In this document: piece after piece, positions 52,191 through 60,834 of the stretch
Numbering within the stretch: position 1 is the first letter of the stretch
How the letters are laid out: each line of letters opens with the position of its first letter
DNA from: Desulfobacterales bacterium
GTDB lineage: Bacteria > Desulfobacterota > Desulfobacteria > Desulfobacterales > JAEINQ01
Length of the DNA: 64,000 nt
Reading direction: 5' to 3'
Assembly (NCBI GenBank): GCA_016342285.1
Contig: JAEINQ010000001.1
Location: 62,001 to 126,000 of the forward strand
The notes under the pieces: model-generated
Seen by the model: the letters and a program-made list of their open reading frames with translations, nothing else
What the model was told of the DNA's origin: nothing
Database searches by the model: none
Translations under genes and position numbers: made by a program

Positions 52191-52539
52191 GATTGTCCCT
52201 CCTTTTCCTTTTCATTTTACGGCTGCTTTAACCGCGGACAAACGCCGACGGGCGCAGACATTTTGAAGCCGACCGACCTGGCCGGCCTCAATGGGCTACC
52301 CTTCGGATATGGATTTCGGGAATAATATCCTGGTTCCTCGCTATTTCGTGTGGGGGGGTCAGGAACAGTTGTCCCATATGAAACAGCGAAGAGCCAATAT
52401 CCTTAACATCGCAATTTACCATATTATCGACCAAGCGATTCAAGCTTGCAGGCGGCCGGGTCGATCGCCTGCAAATACATATAGTCAGCGAGGGTCTGCG
52501 TCCGTCTGCGGTTAATGAATCATGGTTCCGCCGGTGTTC
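52191..52539. other. 349-base intergenic region
   Basis: Holds the second copy of the 23-bp repeat (52373-52395). No gene-like open frame or clear promoter was seen. Confidence 0.6.
52373..52395. repeat. 23-bp dispersed repeat, copy 2
   Basis: Exact match to 12462-12484. Flanks differ, so the two sites share only this core. Confidence 0.7.
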
Positions 52540-53868
52540 CTAAGCCACCCGGAAAAAGGCCTCGTCAAATTCAGGCTTGTCCTTGTACCGGGCCATATAA
52601 AATCCGACCAGCTGATCGATGTTTTCAAACAGGGCCGGATCCGCCTCGATGCCGGCCTGGTGAAGGGCTTTCAGGATATCGGCCGGCTTGGGCGGACATC
52701 CCTTTACGGGGATCATCTCGTTGATATCCGGGTTGTCCTTGTGGGCCTGGTACATGCATTTTCCCAGCAGGATGGTTTTCTTCTTTCCCGGGGTCGGCTG
52801 CATCATTTTTCCGGTCAGCACCTCCACGTCGTCAAAGGGCTCGCCTTTCCATGCATAGCGGATGGCGGTGAGCACCACGCCGTTGACCCCGGAGCAATAC
52901 GTGCACATGGAAGAGTCGTATTTGCGGTAAGAAATGCCGCTGATCCCCTGTTTGGCCAGGGCTTTGGGCAGGTAACCGCCGGTCTCGTCGGTATATTCAA
53001 AATTGAATTCATGATACCGGGCCACATCCTCGATTTTTTCCCCGATCACCTCGATGCCGGAAAGGTCGGCCGGTCGGCCGTGGTTGGCCGCGGCATGGGC
53101 CAGGTGGGGCACGGTTTTGGGGTCATGCCCCAAAACATGGGCACCCACAAGATCTCCGGCCAGCACGTCGGATGTGGCCATAAGAATGTCGCTCCGGTGC
53201 ATGCGGCCGTCCGGGCCCGGGCCGCGCTCGGCGGTATAGATGCCATCATAGACCGTGCATATGGGCGGCATTTTGTCGGCCAGCCGGGCGATCCAGACGT
53301 TCAGATCCCGGTCCGGGTCCGCGCTGTGGCATTTCTTCCGGGAGGGGATGTTGATGGTCCCTTTCAGGTTCTTGATGCCCAGGCTCACCATGGTCTGGTT
53401 GTGGGCTTTCATAACGGGCAGATCCACCACGAAGTCGCTGTTGACGATATCGGCGGAAAAACTCAAGACCATATCGTCACCCAGGTCCACTTTTTCAAAC
53501 GGACGCTCCATGACGTTGACAAACTCGACCCCGTATCGCTTTTTCAGCTCCCCATAACCGAGGGTTTCAAAGGCATGGGCCGGTGTTGCATAATCCTTGG
53601 GGTCGGCGGTGACCACCCCTTCGCCGATGGTGATCTTTTCGATGCCGCGTTCCTTTAAAAGCACCACCATGTCCTCGATCACCCGGGTGGTGGTGATCAC
53701 CCCCCACTTGGGAAACGGGACCGACCGTGTCCAGAAGACGATATTGGGTTTGATGAAAACCCGTGCCTTCTGGGGCAGGTGGTCCAGGGCGCCGGCCAGG
53801 TCCACGGCCTTTCGGACCGATTCCAGCGGTTTTTCATATTTCACGATCGATACGCGTGCAGGCTTCAT
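52540..53868 (-). CDS. DUF362 domain protein
   Basis: A 442-residue protein. VFIKPNIVFW, the DFVVDLPVMKAHNQTMVSLGIKNLKG core and RMHRSDILMATSDVLAGDLVGAHVLGHDP are DUF362 hallmarks. The Cys-rich region SMCTYCSGVN and KGCPPKPADI may bind a metal centre; no 4Fe-4S ferredoxin domain is fused. ATG 53868 follows GGGAGAG and lies one base after the enoyl-CoA hydratase stop, so it belongs to the acyl-CoA operon. DUF362 proteins are suspected redox or iron-sulphur proteins; role not known. Confidence 0.88.
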   Translation of the reverse strand: MKPARVSIVKYEKPLESVRKAVDLAGALDHLPQKARVFIKPNIVFWTRSVPFPKWGVITTTRVIEDMVVLLKERGIEKITIGEGVVTADPKDYATPAHAFETLGYGELKKRYGVEFVNVMERPFEKVDLGDDMVLSFSADIVNSDFVVDLPVMKAHNQTMVSLGIKNLKGTINIPSRKKCHSADPDRDLNVWIARLADKMPPICTVYDGIYTAERGPGPDGRMHRSDILMATSDVLAGDLVGAHVLGHDPKTVPHLAHAAANHGRPADLSGIEVIGEKIEDVARYHEFNFEYTDETGGYLPKALAKQGISGISYRKYDSSMCTYCSGVNGVVLTAIRYAWKGEPFDDVEVLTGKMMQPTPGKKKTILLGKCMYQAHKDNPDINEMIPVKGCPPKPADILKALHQAGIEADPALFENIDQLVGFYMARYKDKPEFDEAFFRVA

Positions 53869-53869
53869 C

Positions 53870-54640
53870 TTACTCTCCCTTAAAGACCGGTTCCCGCTTT
53901 TCGAGAAAAGCGGTGAATCCCTCCCTGGCGTCTTCGGAAGCGGCGACCTGCCGGCTCCCTTCCAGTTCCACGGCAAGGCCTTTGTCTATACCAAAATCCT
54001 GGCCAGCTGTCATTGCCTTGATTACGCAGCTGACGGCAATGGGAGGCCGCTTGGCCAATGCTGTCGCCATTTCGAGGGCGTCTTCAAGGGCCCGGCCCGG
54101 AGGGCTCACCCGATCCACCAATCCGATTTCATGGGCCTGGACCGCTGTCAGCCGCCGGCTGAACAAAATCAGATCCAGGGCCTTGGCCTTGCCGACGATC
54201 CGGCTCAGTCGCTGGGTCCCGCCCCAGCCCGGAATGATTCCGAGGTTCAATTCGGTGAGCCCGATCTTGGCCTTGGGGCTGTCGGTCATGATCCGGAAGG
54301 TGCATGCCAGGGCCAGTTCACACCCCCCGCCGAATGCAAACCCGTTGATGGCGGCGATCACCGGCTTGGCAAACCGATCGATTCGGGTCCAGGCCGCCTG
54401 CCCCATGGGGCCGACTTTTTCGGCATTGGCAAAGTCGCTCACGTCAAAGCCGGCACAGAATCCTTTTTCTCCGGCACCGGTGATGATCACTACCCGAACG
54501 GCGGTGTCGGCTTCGAGGGTATCCAGTGCCCGGCCGATCTCTTCCACCGTGGCCAGGTTCACCGGATTGGCCGGCGGCCGGTCCAGGGTCAAGACAGCGA
54601 TATGGCCGTGGGTCTCGATACGAATATTTTCAAACGCCAT
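53870..54640 (-). CDS. Enoyl-CoA hydratase/isomerase family protein
   Basis: A 256-residue crotonase-fold enzyme. Oxyanion hole segments GFCAGFDVSDF and INGFAFGGGCELALAC, and catalytic Glu region KIGLTELNLGIIPGWGGTQRL with the Glu at about 113 and 133 positions of the fold, support hydratase activity. It adds water to trans-2-enoyl-CoA in beta-oxidation. 16 bases downstream of the hydroxybutyryl-CoA dehydrogenase gene. Confidence 0.93.
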   Translation of the reverse strand: MAFENIRIETHGHIAVLTLDRPPANPVNLATVEEIGRALDTLEADTAVRVVIITGAGEKGFCAGFDVSDFANAEKVGPMGQAAWTRIDRFAKPVIAAINGFAFGGGCELALACTFRIMTDSPKAKIGLTELNLGIIPGWGGTQRLSRIVGKAKALDLILFSRRLTAVQAHEIGLVDRVSPPGRALEDALEMATALAKRPPIAVSCVIKAMTAGQDFGIDKGLAVELEGSRQVAASEDAREGFTAFLEKREPVFKGE

Positions 54641-54656
54641 GTCAGCAAGCCTCCAT

Positions 54657-55811
54657 TCAGGTGGTGTATTTTCCCTGTCGAATCATCTCCGACGGATTGA
54701 AAATTACCTTGTTAAATTTTTCCGCCAGCCCTTCGAGCCGCCGGGTCAGCGCTTCCGGCGCCATGCCCCGGGCGATGGCCATGGGACCCATGGGATTGCC
54801 CGTGGCGTGGATCAGGGCCGTGTCGATGTCTTCGAGCCGGCAGGCGCCCTGTTCGACAATTTTGGTGGCCTCGTTGACGTTGACGGCCACGATGTCCAGG
54901 GGATCGACCTGGTCGGTGGCCTTGGACAAATCGATCCGCGGCCGGCCAGCTGACCAGTCAAAAATTCCCCGTCCGGTTTTTTTGCCCAAATCGCCGGCCG
55001 TCACTTTGGCTTGCAGGGTTTTTCCCATGGCAAAGTCCGGATGGACCGCCTGGGCAAAATAGTCACTGGCATGAAAGTTGATATCCAGGCCCGTATAATC
55101 CATGGTTTCGTATGGCCCCATGGGCATACCGAGGCTTCGAAGAAGCGCGTCCACCGCTTCGGGCGTCGCGATCCCCTGGTCGAGAATGCAGTTGAGAAGG
55201 ACAGCGGCGGGCGCCTGGACCCGGTTGACGATAAACCCGGGCACGTCCTTTTCCACACGCACCGGCACCTTGCCGGTTTTATTTACGAAATCGACGCCGA
55301 TCGCCATGGTTTCCTCGGAGGATGTCTCTCCGCGGATGACCTCCACCAGCTTCATGATCACCGCCGGATTGAAATAGTGCAGCCCGATGACTTTCTCGGG
55401 CCGGCCGGTGACCGCCGCAATCTCGGTAATATTCATGGTGGAGGTGTTGGACGCCAGAATGGCGTGAGCCGGAGCGGCCCGGTCCACAATTGTAAAGGTC
55501 TCTTTTTTCAGGTCCATGATTTCCGGAATCGCCTCGATCACCAGGTCGGCCGTGGCAACGGCCTTTTCCAGATCGGTGCAGGGGACAAGCAGGTCCGATT
55601 GAATCCGGTCAAAAAGCGTCTGGGCCACCTTTCCCTTGGAAACGAGCTTTTCAAGGCTGGCGTTGATGCGGGCAACGCCCTTGTCAACGAACGCCTGCTC
55701 GATATCGCGAACAAAGACCTTGTATCCGGCCATCAGGGCCACTTCGGCAATGCCGTGGCCCATGTCGCCGGCACCGAGCACGGCAATGGTTTGGATGTCG
55801 TTGATGTTCAT
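54657..55811 (-). CDS. 3-hydroxybutyryl-CoA dehydrogenase, two C-terminal domains
   Basis: A 384-residue NAD-dependent dehydrogenase. Rossmann motif AVLGAGDMGHGIAEVAL, catalytic His in VIGLHYFNPAVIMKLVEVI, with SNTSTMNIT before it. After the first C-terminal domain (MGPYETMDYTGLDI) there is a second copy (GNPMGPMAIARGMA), as in PaaH-type proteins of about 380 residues or more. Oxidises 3-hydroxyacyl-CoA to 3-ketoacyl-CoA. The tandem TTGGCCCC repeat lies upstream. Confidence 0.93.
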   Translation of the reverse strand: MNINDIQTIAVLGAGDMGHGIAEVALMAGYKVFVRDIEQAFVDKGVARINASLEKLVSKGKVAQTLFDRIQSDLLVPCTDLEKAVATADLVIEAIPEIMDLKKETFTIVDRAAPAHAILASNTSTMNITEIAAVTGRPEKVIGLHYFNPAVIMKLVEVIRGETSSEETMAIGVDFVNKTGKVPVRVEKDVPGFIVNRVQAPAAVLLNCILDQGIATPEAVDALLRSLGMPMGPYETMDYTGLDINFHASDYFAQAVHPDFAMGKTLQAKVTAGDLGKKTGRGIFDWSAGRPRIDLSKATDQVDPLDIVAVNVNEATKIVEQGACRLEDIDTALIHATGNPMGPMAIARGMAPEALTRRLEGLAEKFNKVIFNPSEMIRQGKYTT

Positions 55812-55869
55812 CGATTTCTCCTTTTTTGAATTTAAATTGCCTTTTTATCCTGATCGTGTTTTTTTGCCC

Positions 55870-55933
55870 TTGGCCCCTTGGCCCCTTGGCCCCTTGGCCC
55901 CTTGGCCCCTTGGCCCCTTGGCCCCTTGGCCCC
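55870..55933. repeat. Microsatellite: eight copies of TTGGCCCC
   Basis: Eight exact tandem 8-base units lie in the 142-base gap between two acyl-CoA genes, followed by TTGAATCCTCGAACCC, the tail of the GGATTCAAGG repeat family on the other strand. Confidence 0.95.
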
Positions 55934-55953
55934 TTGAATCCTCGAACCCTTTT

Positions 55954-57516
55954 CTAAAACTTCGTCGGCCAGTTGGCCAGCCGGTGCTCTCCGATCCCCC
56001 CGGTCCGCGAATCCCGGCATACCTCCAGGGCGTTGACGATATAGTCCCGGGTGGTTCTCGGATCAATCACATCGTGGATATGGTGCATGCCGGCCGCCCC
56101 ATAGGGCGAGGCGTCGTCCACCATGCTTTGCACCAGTTGGTCCCACTGGTCCTGGTCCTGGTCCGTGGCCGGCTTTTTGCCGCCGAAGACCACGTTGGCG
56201 GCAATGGCCGGGTCGACAAAACTCATTTCGGCCGTAGGCCAGGCGACGAGAAAATCGGCGCCGCATCCGGATCCGCACATGTTCCAGAAGGCCATGCCGT
56301 AGGTTTTCCGGACGATGATGGAGATCTTCGGCACCGTTACCTGCCCCAGGGCGTTGATATAGTTCATCACCCTGGCCGCAACCCGTCTGCGTTCAGCCTC
56401 CTTTCCCACCAGGAACCCGGGAATGTCATGGAAAAAGACCAGCGGAACGTTGAAGGTGTCGCAGAGGCAGAGAAAGCTCATCACCTTGTCGATGCCGTTC
56501 GTATCCATGGCACCGGCGCCGTATCCGGGCTGGTTGGCCACGATACCCACCGGGTGTCCGTCCATCCGGGCCAAAGTCGTAATGACGGTTTTGCCAAAAA
56601 GGGGTTTCACCTGAAACAGCGAGCCCGCATCAACGATACAGGCGAGGATCCGGTTCATGTCGTAGGTCCGGTTGCGCTTTTCCGGCAGCAAATCGAGGAT
56701 TTTTTCCATCTTCGACCCGCTGTCTTCCGGCACCGGCGCCACCGGAGGCAGCGTGTCCCGATGTGACGGCAGGTAGGACAGGAATCGGCGAATGATATCA
56801 AAGCAGTCTTTTTCGTCTTCGGCGACCCGGTCGGTCATGCCGGTGATCTCGGCGTGCACCTGCCACCCGCCGAGTTCTTCGTCGGTAATGGTCTCGCCCA
56901 AGGCCATTTCCAGGACCCTGGGGCCGGATACCCCCATGCCGCTTCCCCGGACCTGGACCACAAAATCGGAAAGGCAGGCCATCCAGGTCGGCCCGCCGTA
57001 GCATTCGCCCATGACCGCGGTGACCATGGGGGTTTCCCGGACCCGGCTCATGTGCTGGACAAATGTGTCCATGCCGCCGCCACCCACCGAGGCCAGCCCC
57101 TTGGCCCCCATGATATCGGGCATGCGGGCACCGCCCGATTCGCCCAGGTAGACCACCGGATAACCCCGTTTGACGGCCGTATGCTTGAGTTCGCCCTCCT
57201 TGCGGCTGGCCACCCGGCTGGTCGTGGCGGCCAGCACCGTAAAATCGTTGGAAAAGACGGCCACACGCCGTCCGTCGATCTTTCCGTAACCGACCACCTT
57301 GCTGTCGGCCGGGGTTTTCTCTTCCATGCCGGGCATGTCCGAGTGGTTGAGCATGCCGACTTCAAGAAACGTGCCCGGATCGAGAAGCCGGTCGATGCGT
57401 TCCCGGGCAGTGAGCTTTCCCCGATCATGCTGGCGTTTTATCTTCTTCTCCCCGCCCATGGCCAGGGCGTGGCGTTTCCGTCGTTCCAGTTCTTCAAGTT
57501 TATCTTCAAAGGGCAT
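55954..57516 (-). CDS. Biotin-dependent acyl-CoA carboxyltransferase subunit
   Basis: A 520-residue carboxyltransferase beta-type subunit as in propionyl-CoA, methylmalonyl-CoA or similar carboxylases. RERIDRLLDPGTFLE, GESGGARMPDIMGAKGL and the C-terminal GFLVGKEAERRRVAARV with NMCGSGCGADF are typical crotonase-fold oxyanion regions. The ATG at 57516 follows AGGAG. No biotin carboxylase or biotin carrier gene lies in the window, so partners are elsewhere, or it acts as a decarboxylase. It sits in the acyl-CoA operon. Confidence 0.9.
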   Translation of the reverse strand: MPFEDKLEELERRKRHALAMGGEKKIKRQHDRGKLTARERIDRLLDPGTFLEVGMLNHSDMPGMEEKTPADSKVVGYGKIDGRRVAVFSNDFTVLAATTSRVASRKEGELKHTAVKRGYPVVYLGESGGARMPDIMGAKGLASVGGGGMDTFVQHMSRVRETPMVTAVMGECYGGPTWMACLSDFVVQVRGSGMGVSGPRVLEMALGETITDEELGGWQVHAEITGMTDRVAEDEKDCFDIIRRFLSYLPSHRDTLPPVAPVPEDSGSKMEKILDLLPEKRNRTYDMNRILACIVDAGSLFQVKPLFGKTVITTLARMDGHPVGIVANQPGYGAGAMDTNGIDKVMSFLCLCDTFNVPLVFFHDIPGFLVGKEAERRRVAARVMNYINALGQVTVPKISIIVRKTYGMAFWNMCGSGCGADFLVAWPTAEMSFVDPAIAANVVFGGKKPATDQDQDQWDQLVQSMVDDASPYGAAGMHHIHDVIDPRTTRDYIVNALEVCRDSRTGGIGEHRLANWPTKF

Positions 57517-57629
57517 ATTCGGTTCTCCTAAGTGGTGTTCCACCCGCAGCGCGGATGGCCTCAAGCAGCTCCTGGTTGGCGTGTCCGGCATAGCAGGGTC
57601 CGCGCACGGTGGCGGCCATGGAGACCTAT

Positions 57630-57720
57630 AGGGATTGTCAAAATTCTGTTCGGTTTGAACACCTGCCCCCTGCTGGCCGTTGACAATGTCTCGTCGGGCC
57701 GGTTGCCGCTGACAATCCCT
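57630..57720. repeat. Short inverted-repeat element, copy 3 of 3
   Basis: Ends AGGGATTGTCA and TGACAATCCCT are exact inverted repeats 91 bases apart. The left interior AAATTCTGTTCGGTTTGAAC aligns with copies at 12188 and 21886; TTGACAATG occurs again in the middle. It lies between two acyl-CoA genes. Confidence 0.85.
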
Positions 57721-57757
57721 CATCCATTTCCGCCTTTGCATGCCTGCCGATGCGTCC

Positions 57758-58660
57758 TCAGCGTGGCCCGTCCCAGGGCACCGGCTTTTCGCCTTTGGCA
57801 TAGGTGTAAAAACCCTGACCTGTTTTTCTTCCCAGCCGTCCCTGATCGATGAATTGCTGAACAAAGTCGGCATTGGCCCGGGCCTTGGGGTCCTTGGTCT
57901 TCCCGGCCCAGTAGTCGCTTACTTTCCAGACGGTTGTCAGGCCGATGCTGTCCATAATCCCGAAAGGGCCTGTGGGCATGTGGGTGATTCCCATCCAGGA
58001 GCGGTCGATATCGGCCACCGATGCCACCCCGTTGGCAGCCAGGGTCAGGGCCTCACCGATAACGGCCGTCAACATGGTGTTGAAAACGTAGCCACTGTTT
58101 TCCTTTTGAAGCATCACCGGGTCCTGGCCGATGCGAAGGGCGAAGGCGCGGATGGTCGCCGTGGTCTCGTCGCTGGTGCCGGGATGGGGCATGACGTCCA
58201 CCACTCGGGAAATGGAGACATCGTGAAAATGAAGGGCCGCGAACCGGTCGGGCCGGCCCGTGGCTTCGGCGAACTGGGAAGGGAGCAGGGTCGATGTGTT
58301 GGTGGTAAAAATAGTATGGGCCGGACAGCGGCGGTTGAAGTCGCCGAGCACCCGTCCCTTGAGCTCGGGATCTTCCGGGACCGACTCGCTGACCAGATCG
58401 GCGCCGGCGGCAGCGGCGTCCGGGTCCGTTAAAAATGCCATGCGATCTCTGGTGGCGGTTGCCGCCTCACCGGTCAGATGGCCGTTTCGCACGAATCGGG
58501 CGGACAGTTTCTCGACCCCGGCAGCGGCGATACCGATAAAATCCGTATGGATGTCGTACAGGACGACCGACAGGCCGTGCACGGCGCAGATCCAGCCGAT
58601 CTGCTGCCCCATGGTGCCGGCGCCGATGATCAGCACCTTTTGAATCTCTTCAGCCTTCAC
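57758..58660 (-). CDS. 3-hydroxyacyl-CoA dehydrogenase
   Basis: A 300-residue NAD-dependent dehydrogenase with one C-terminal domain. Start is GTG 58660 behind GGGAGA. Rossmann motif VLIIGAGTMGQQIGWI; catalytic His in AALHFHDVSISRVVDV; C-terminal MGITHMPTGPFGIMDSIGL and GRKTGQGFYTYAKG. The short chain and His-Asp pair point to a different chain specificity from the 384-residue enzyme of the same locus. 28 bases after etfA. Confidence 0.92.
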   Translation of the reverse strand: MKAEEIQKVLIIGAGTMGQQIGWICAVHGLSVVLYDIHTDFIGIAAAGVEKLSARFVRNGHLTGEAATATRDRMAFLTDPDAAAAGADLVSESVPEDPELKGRVLGDFNRRCPAHTIFTTNTSTLLPSQFAEATGRPDRFAALHFHDVSISRVVDVMPHPGTSDETTATIRAFALRIGQDPVMLQKENSGYVFNTMLTAVIGEALTLAANGVASVADIDRSWMGITHMPTGPFGIMDSIGLTTVWKVSDYWAGKTKDPKARANADFVQQFIDQGRLGRKTGQGFYTYAKGEKPVPWDGPR

Positions 58661-58688
58661 CGCAATCTCCCTTGCCTAAAGTAACCTA

Positions 58689-59672
58689 TCACTTCAGGTC
58701 GTTAAACATCTCCAACAAGACCGGAATGAACGTGGTCAGATCCTCCACAATACCGATATCGGCCTCCCTGAAGATGGCCGCATGGGGGTCGGTGTTGATG
58801 GCCACCACCAAACCGGAACCGGCCATGCCGGCCACATGCTGGGAGGCGCCGGAAATACCGCAGGCGATGTAGACATCCGGCGCCACCACTTTGCCGGTTA
58901 CCCCCACCTGGCGGTTGTAGGGGAGCCACCCCTGATCACAGACCGGGCGGGAACCGGCCACGGCCGAACCGCCAAACAACGCCGCCAGCCGCTCCACCAG
59001 AATGAGATTTTCCGGATTGCCGATACCGTTGCCGGCCGAGACGATCACCCGGGCCTCGGCCAGGTTCGATGCGGCTTCTTCTCCCCGCTGAATCCCCAGG
59101 GCGAGCGTATGACGGGGACCAATGGAGCCCTTACGTACCGTCACCTCTCCGGCCATTGCGGGCTCCGGTGTCACTTTTTCACGAAACGCACCCGGCAAGA
59201 CGGTGATGACTGCCGTCGGTGTTGACGCCCCCACCCCGGCAATCAGCTTGCCGCCGGCTATTCCACGGAAAAACAGGGCCTGGCCCTGGCGATATGCCAC
59301 ATCCTCTACGGCCGTGATGCAGGCCGCGTCCAGGCCAACAGCCAGACCCGGCGCAAAGTCGCAACCGGTGCCGGTATGCCCGGTCAACACAAAGGCCGGC
59401 GCCCACTCGACCAGCAAGGCATGTAACTCCTGAAGATAGACTTCGGCGCAGTAGCCCTTTAAAAACGGGTTTTCAACCGCCGTGACATCGATCCCGAAGA
59501 TTTGGGCCATCTCCCTTGCCGCCGGTTCCGGACGGTCGCCCAGCACCACGGCGCTGACAGGCACCGACAAAGACGCGGCCAACCCCCGGGCGCAGGCCAC
59601 CACATCCTGGTTCACGGCACAAAGACCCCGCTGGTCGTGCTCGGCGACGATCACCACCGACCTGGGTCTCAT
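58689..59672 (-). CDS. etfA: Electron transfer flavoprotein alpha subunit
   Basis: A 327-residue FAD-binding subunit of ETF, which takes electrons from acyl-CoA dehydrogenases. The FAD region is clear: VCDQGWLPYNRQVGVTGKVV, then GISGASQHVAGM and INTDPHAAIF. N-terminal domain is typical of alpha subunits. ATG overlaps the etfB stop by 4 bases. Confidence 0.95.
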   Translation of the reverse strand: MRPRSVVIVAEHDQRGLCAVNQDVVACARGLAASLSVPVSAVVLGDRPEPAAREMAQIFGIDVTAVENPFLKGYCAEVYLQELHALLVEWAPAFVLTGHTGTGCDFAPGLAVGLDAACITAVEDVAYRQGQALFFRGIAGGKLIAGVGASTPTAVITVLPGAFREKVTPEPAMAGEVTVRKGSIGPRHTLALGIQRGEEAASNLAEARVIVSAGNGIGNPENLILVERLAALFGGSAVAGSRPVCDQGWLPYNRQVGVTGKVVAPDVYIACGISGASQHVAGMAGSGLVVAINTDPHAAIFREADIGIVEDLTTFIPVLLEMFNDLK

Positions 59673-60463
59673 GGGGCACCGTCCTTGAGCAGTCCCCGAG
59701 CCCTGAAAAGGGCCAGGAGTTCAGCGGCTTTCTGCTCCGGGCTGCCGCCGAGCTTCCGTCCATGCCGAGTCCGCTGGGGATGGTTCATGAGGACAACGGA
59801 CTGTTTGGGTTGGGGCATCACCTGCGGGGCGGTTTGAATACACTGGGGCGGCTGGCGCCCGGCACGAAGCAGATTGGACAGGGACGGATAGCGTGGGGTG
59901 TGGATACCGCTCTGGATGGTCAAAACGGCGGGCAGATCAAGCTCCACAATGTCCCGATTGCCTTCTTCGATCTCCCGCTCGGCGCGAACGATCTTTTTCT
60001 CCGTGGATAGTTGGAAGGCGGCAACGGCCGTGGCACAGGGCAGATCCAGCAGGGCGGCCAGGGCCGGACCGGTCACCCCCTGCATGCGGTCCTCGCTGAT
60101 GACCCCGGCAAGGACCAGGTCGTAGGCCTCTTGCCTGGCCCAGGAGGCAATGGCCCATGCGATCCACTGGGGGTCGTCCGCGTTTGCTTCGAACTCATCC
60201 AGCAGGTGAAAGGCCCGGTCAGCGCCCATGCCCACGGCCCGCTTCAAAACGTCGCCACACCGTTTCGGACCCACGGTTACGGCGTCGATGCGGATTTCAA
60301 TCCCCGACTCGCGCAGGCGCAGGGCCGCTTCCAGGGCGTAGGCGTCGAAGCGGTTCATCTGAAGGTCACCGATGGTATTGGCGTCCAGGCGCGGCGCCTC
60401 CGGATCGACGGCAAAAGCACTCTCCGGGTCTGGAACCTGTTTGATACAAACCAGAATTTTCAT
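59669..60463 (-). CDS. etfB: Electron transfer flavoprotein beta subunit
   Basis: A 264-residue AMP-binding subunit. MKILVCIKQVPDPESAF at the start, MNRFDAYALEAALRL, and the recognition-loop region AVLTIQSGIHTPRYPSL are family features. The ATG at 60463 lacks a strong ribosome site. First gene of the minus-strand operon that runs to the DUF362 gene; a TTGACA promoter and a TetR-type operator lie about 200 bases upstream. Confidence 0.95.
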   Translation of the reverse strand: MKILVCIKQVPDPESAFAVDPEAPRLDANTIGDLQMNRFDAYALEAALRLRESGIEIRIDAVTVGPKRCGDVLKRAVGMGADRAFHLLDEFEANADDPQWIAWAIASWARQEAYDLVLAGVISEDRMQGVTGPALAALLDLPCATAVAAFQLSTEKKIVRAEREIEEGNRDIVELDLPAVLTIQSGIHTPRYPSLSNLLRAGRQPPQCIQTAPQVMPQPKQSVVLMNHPQRTRHGRKLGGSPEQKAAELLALFRARGLLKDGAP

Positions 60464-60526
60464 GGGTGGCCGTCTGTTGGGTCCCCCTATGTCGGCGGGA
60501 CAGGGAAAGTAAAGAATCCACGCCCA

Positions 60527-60660
60527 GAGGACGTCGCCTCGGGTTGCCCCTGGAAGGGGCTGGGTTACCGACCCCATTTAAGTGTGGCGCGAGCTAAAGT
60601 GACTAAAGTTAAGGCGTCGCTACGCTCCACCGGTTTTTATAATGGTCAGGACTCCTTTTA
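60527..60660 (+). repeat. Long dispersed repeat, copy 2
   Basis: GAGGACGTCGCCTCGGGTTG to CGCTCCACCGGTTTTTATA matches 39871-40012. It lies between the predicted promoter and the etfB start, inside the leader of that operon. Confidence 0.85.
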
Positions 60661-60684
60661 GACGAGGCCGTGCCGGGTGTCAAT
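60656..60684 (-). promoter_or_regulatory. Predicted promoter of the etfBA operon
   Basis: On the minus strand TTGACA (60684-60679) is followed after 17 bases by TAAAAG (60661-60656). It is next to the ACGAACG palindrome, which could control it. Confidence 0.55.
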
Positions 60685-60687
60685 AAT

Positions 60688-60710
60688 AAAACGAACGCTC
60701 GCTCGTTTTT
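60688..60710. promoter_or_regulatory. Predicted TetR-type operator
   Basis: AAAACGAACGC then TCGCTCGTTTTT form an interrupted palindrome of the ACGAACG type bound by TetR-family fatty-acid regulators. It lies between the divergent etfB and phosphatase genes, with a plus-strand TTGACA at 60715. The TetR gene at 63089 is the likely source of the repressor. Confidence 0.65.
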
Positions 60711-60834
60711 TATCTTGACAGCGCTTCTTCGAGCCGGTAGGTATCCGTAAACAGTGCCATCGGATCGGGGCCGTATGTAAATATTCATATATTGAAACGC
60801 TCAATTTGGATCAGATGCTGGCAAGGACCCAACC

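Noticed and set aside
55870..55933. CRISPR array
   Set aside because: The repeats are 8-base head-to-tail copies without spacers, so this is a microsatellite.
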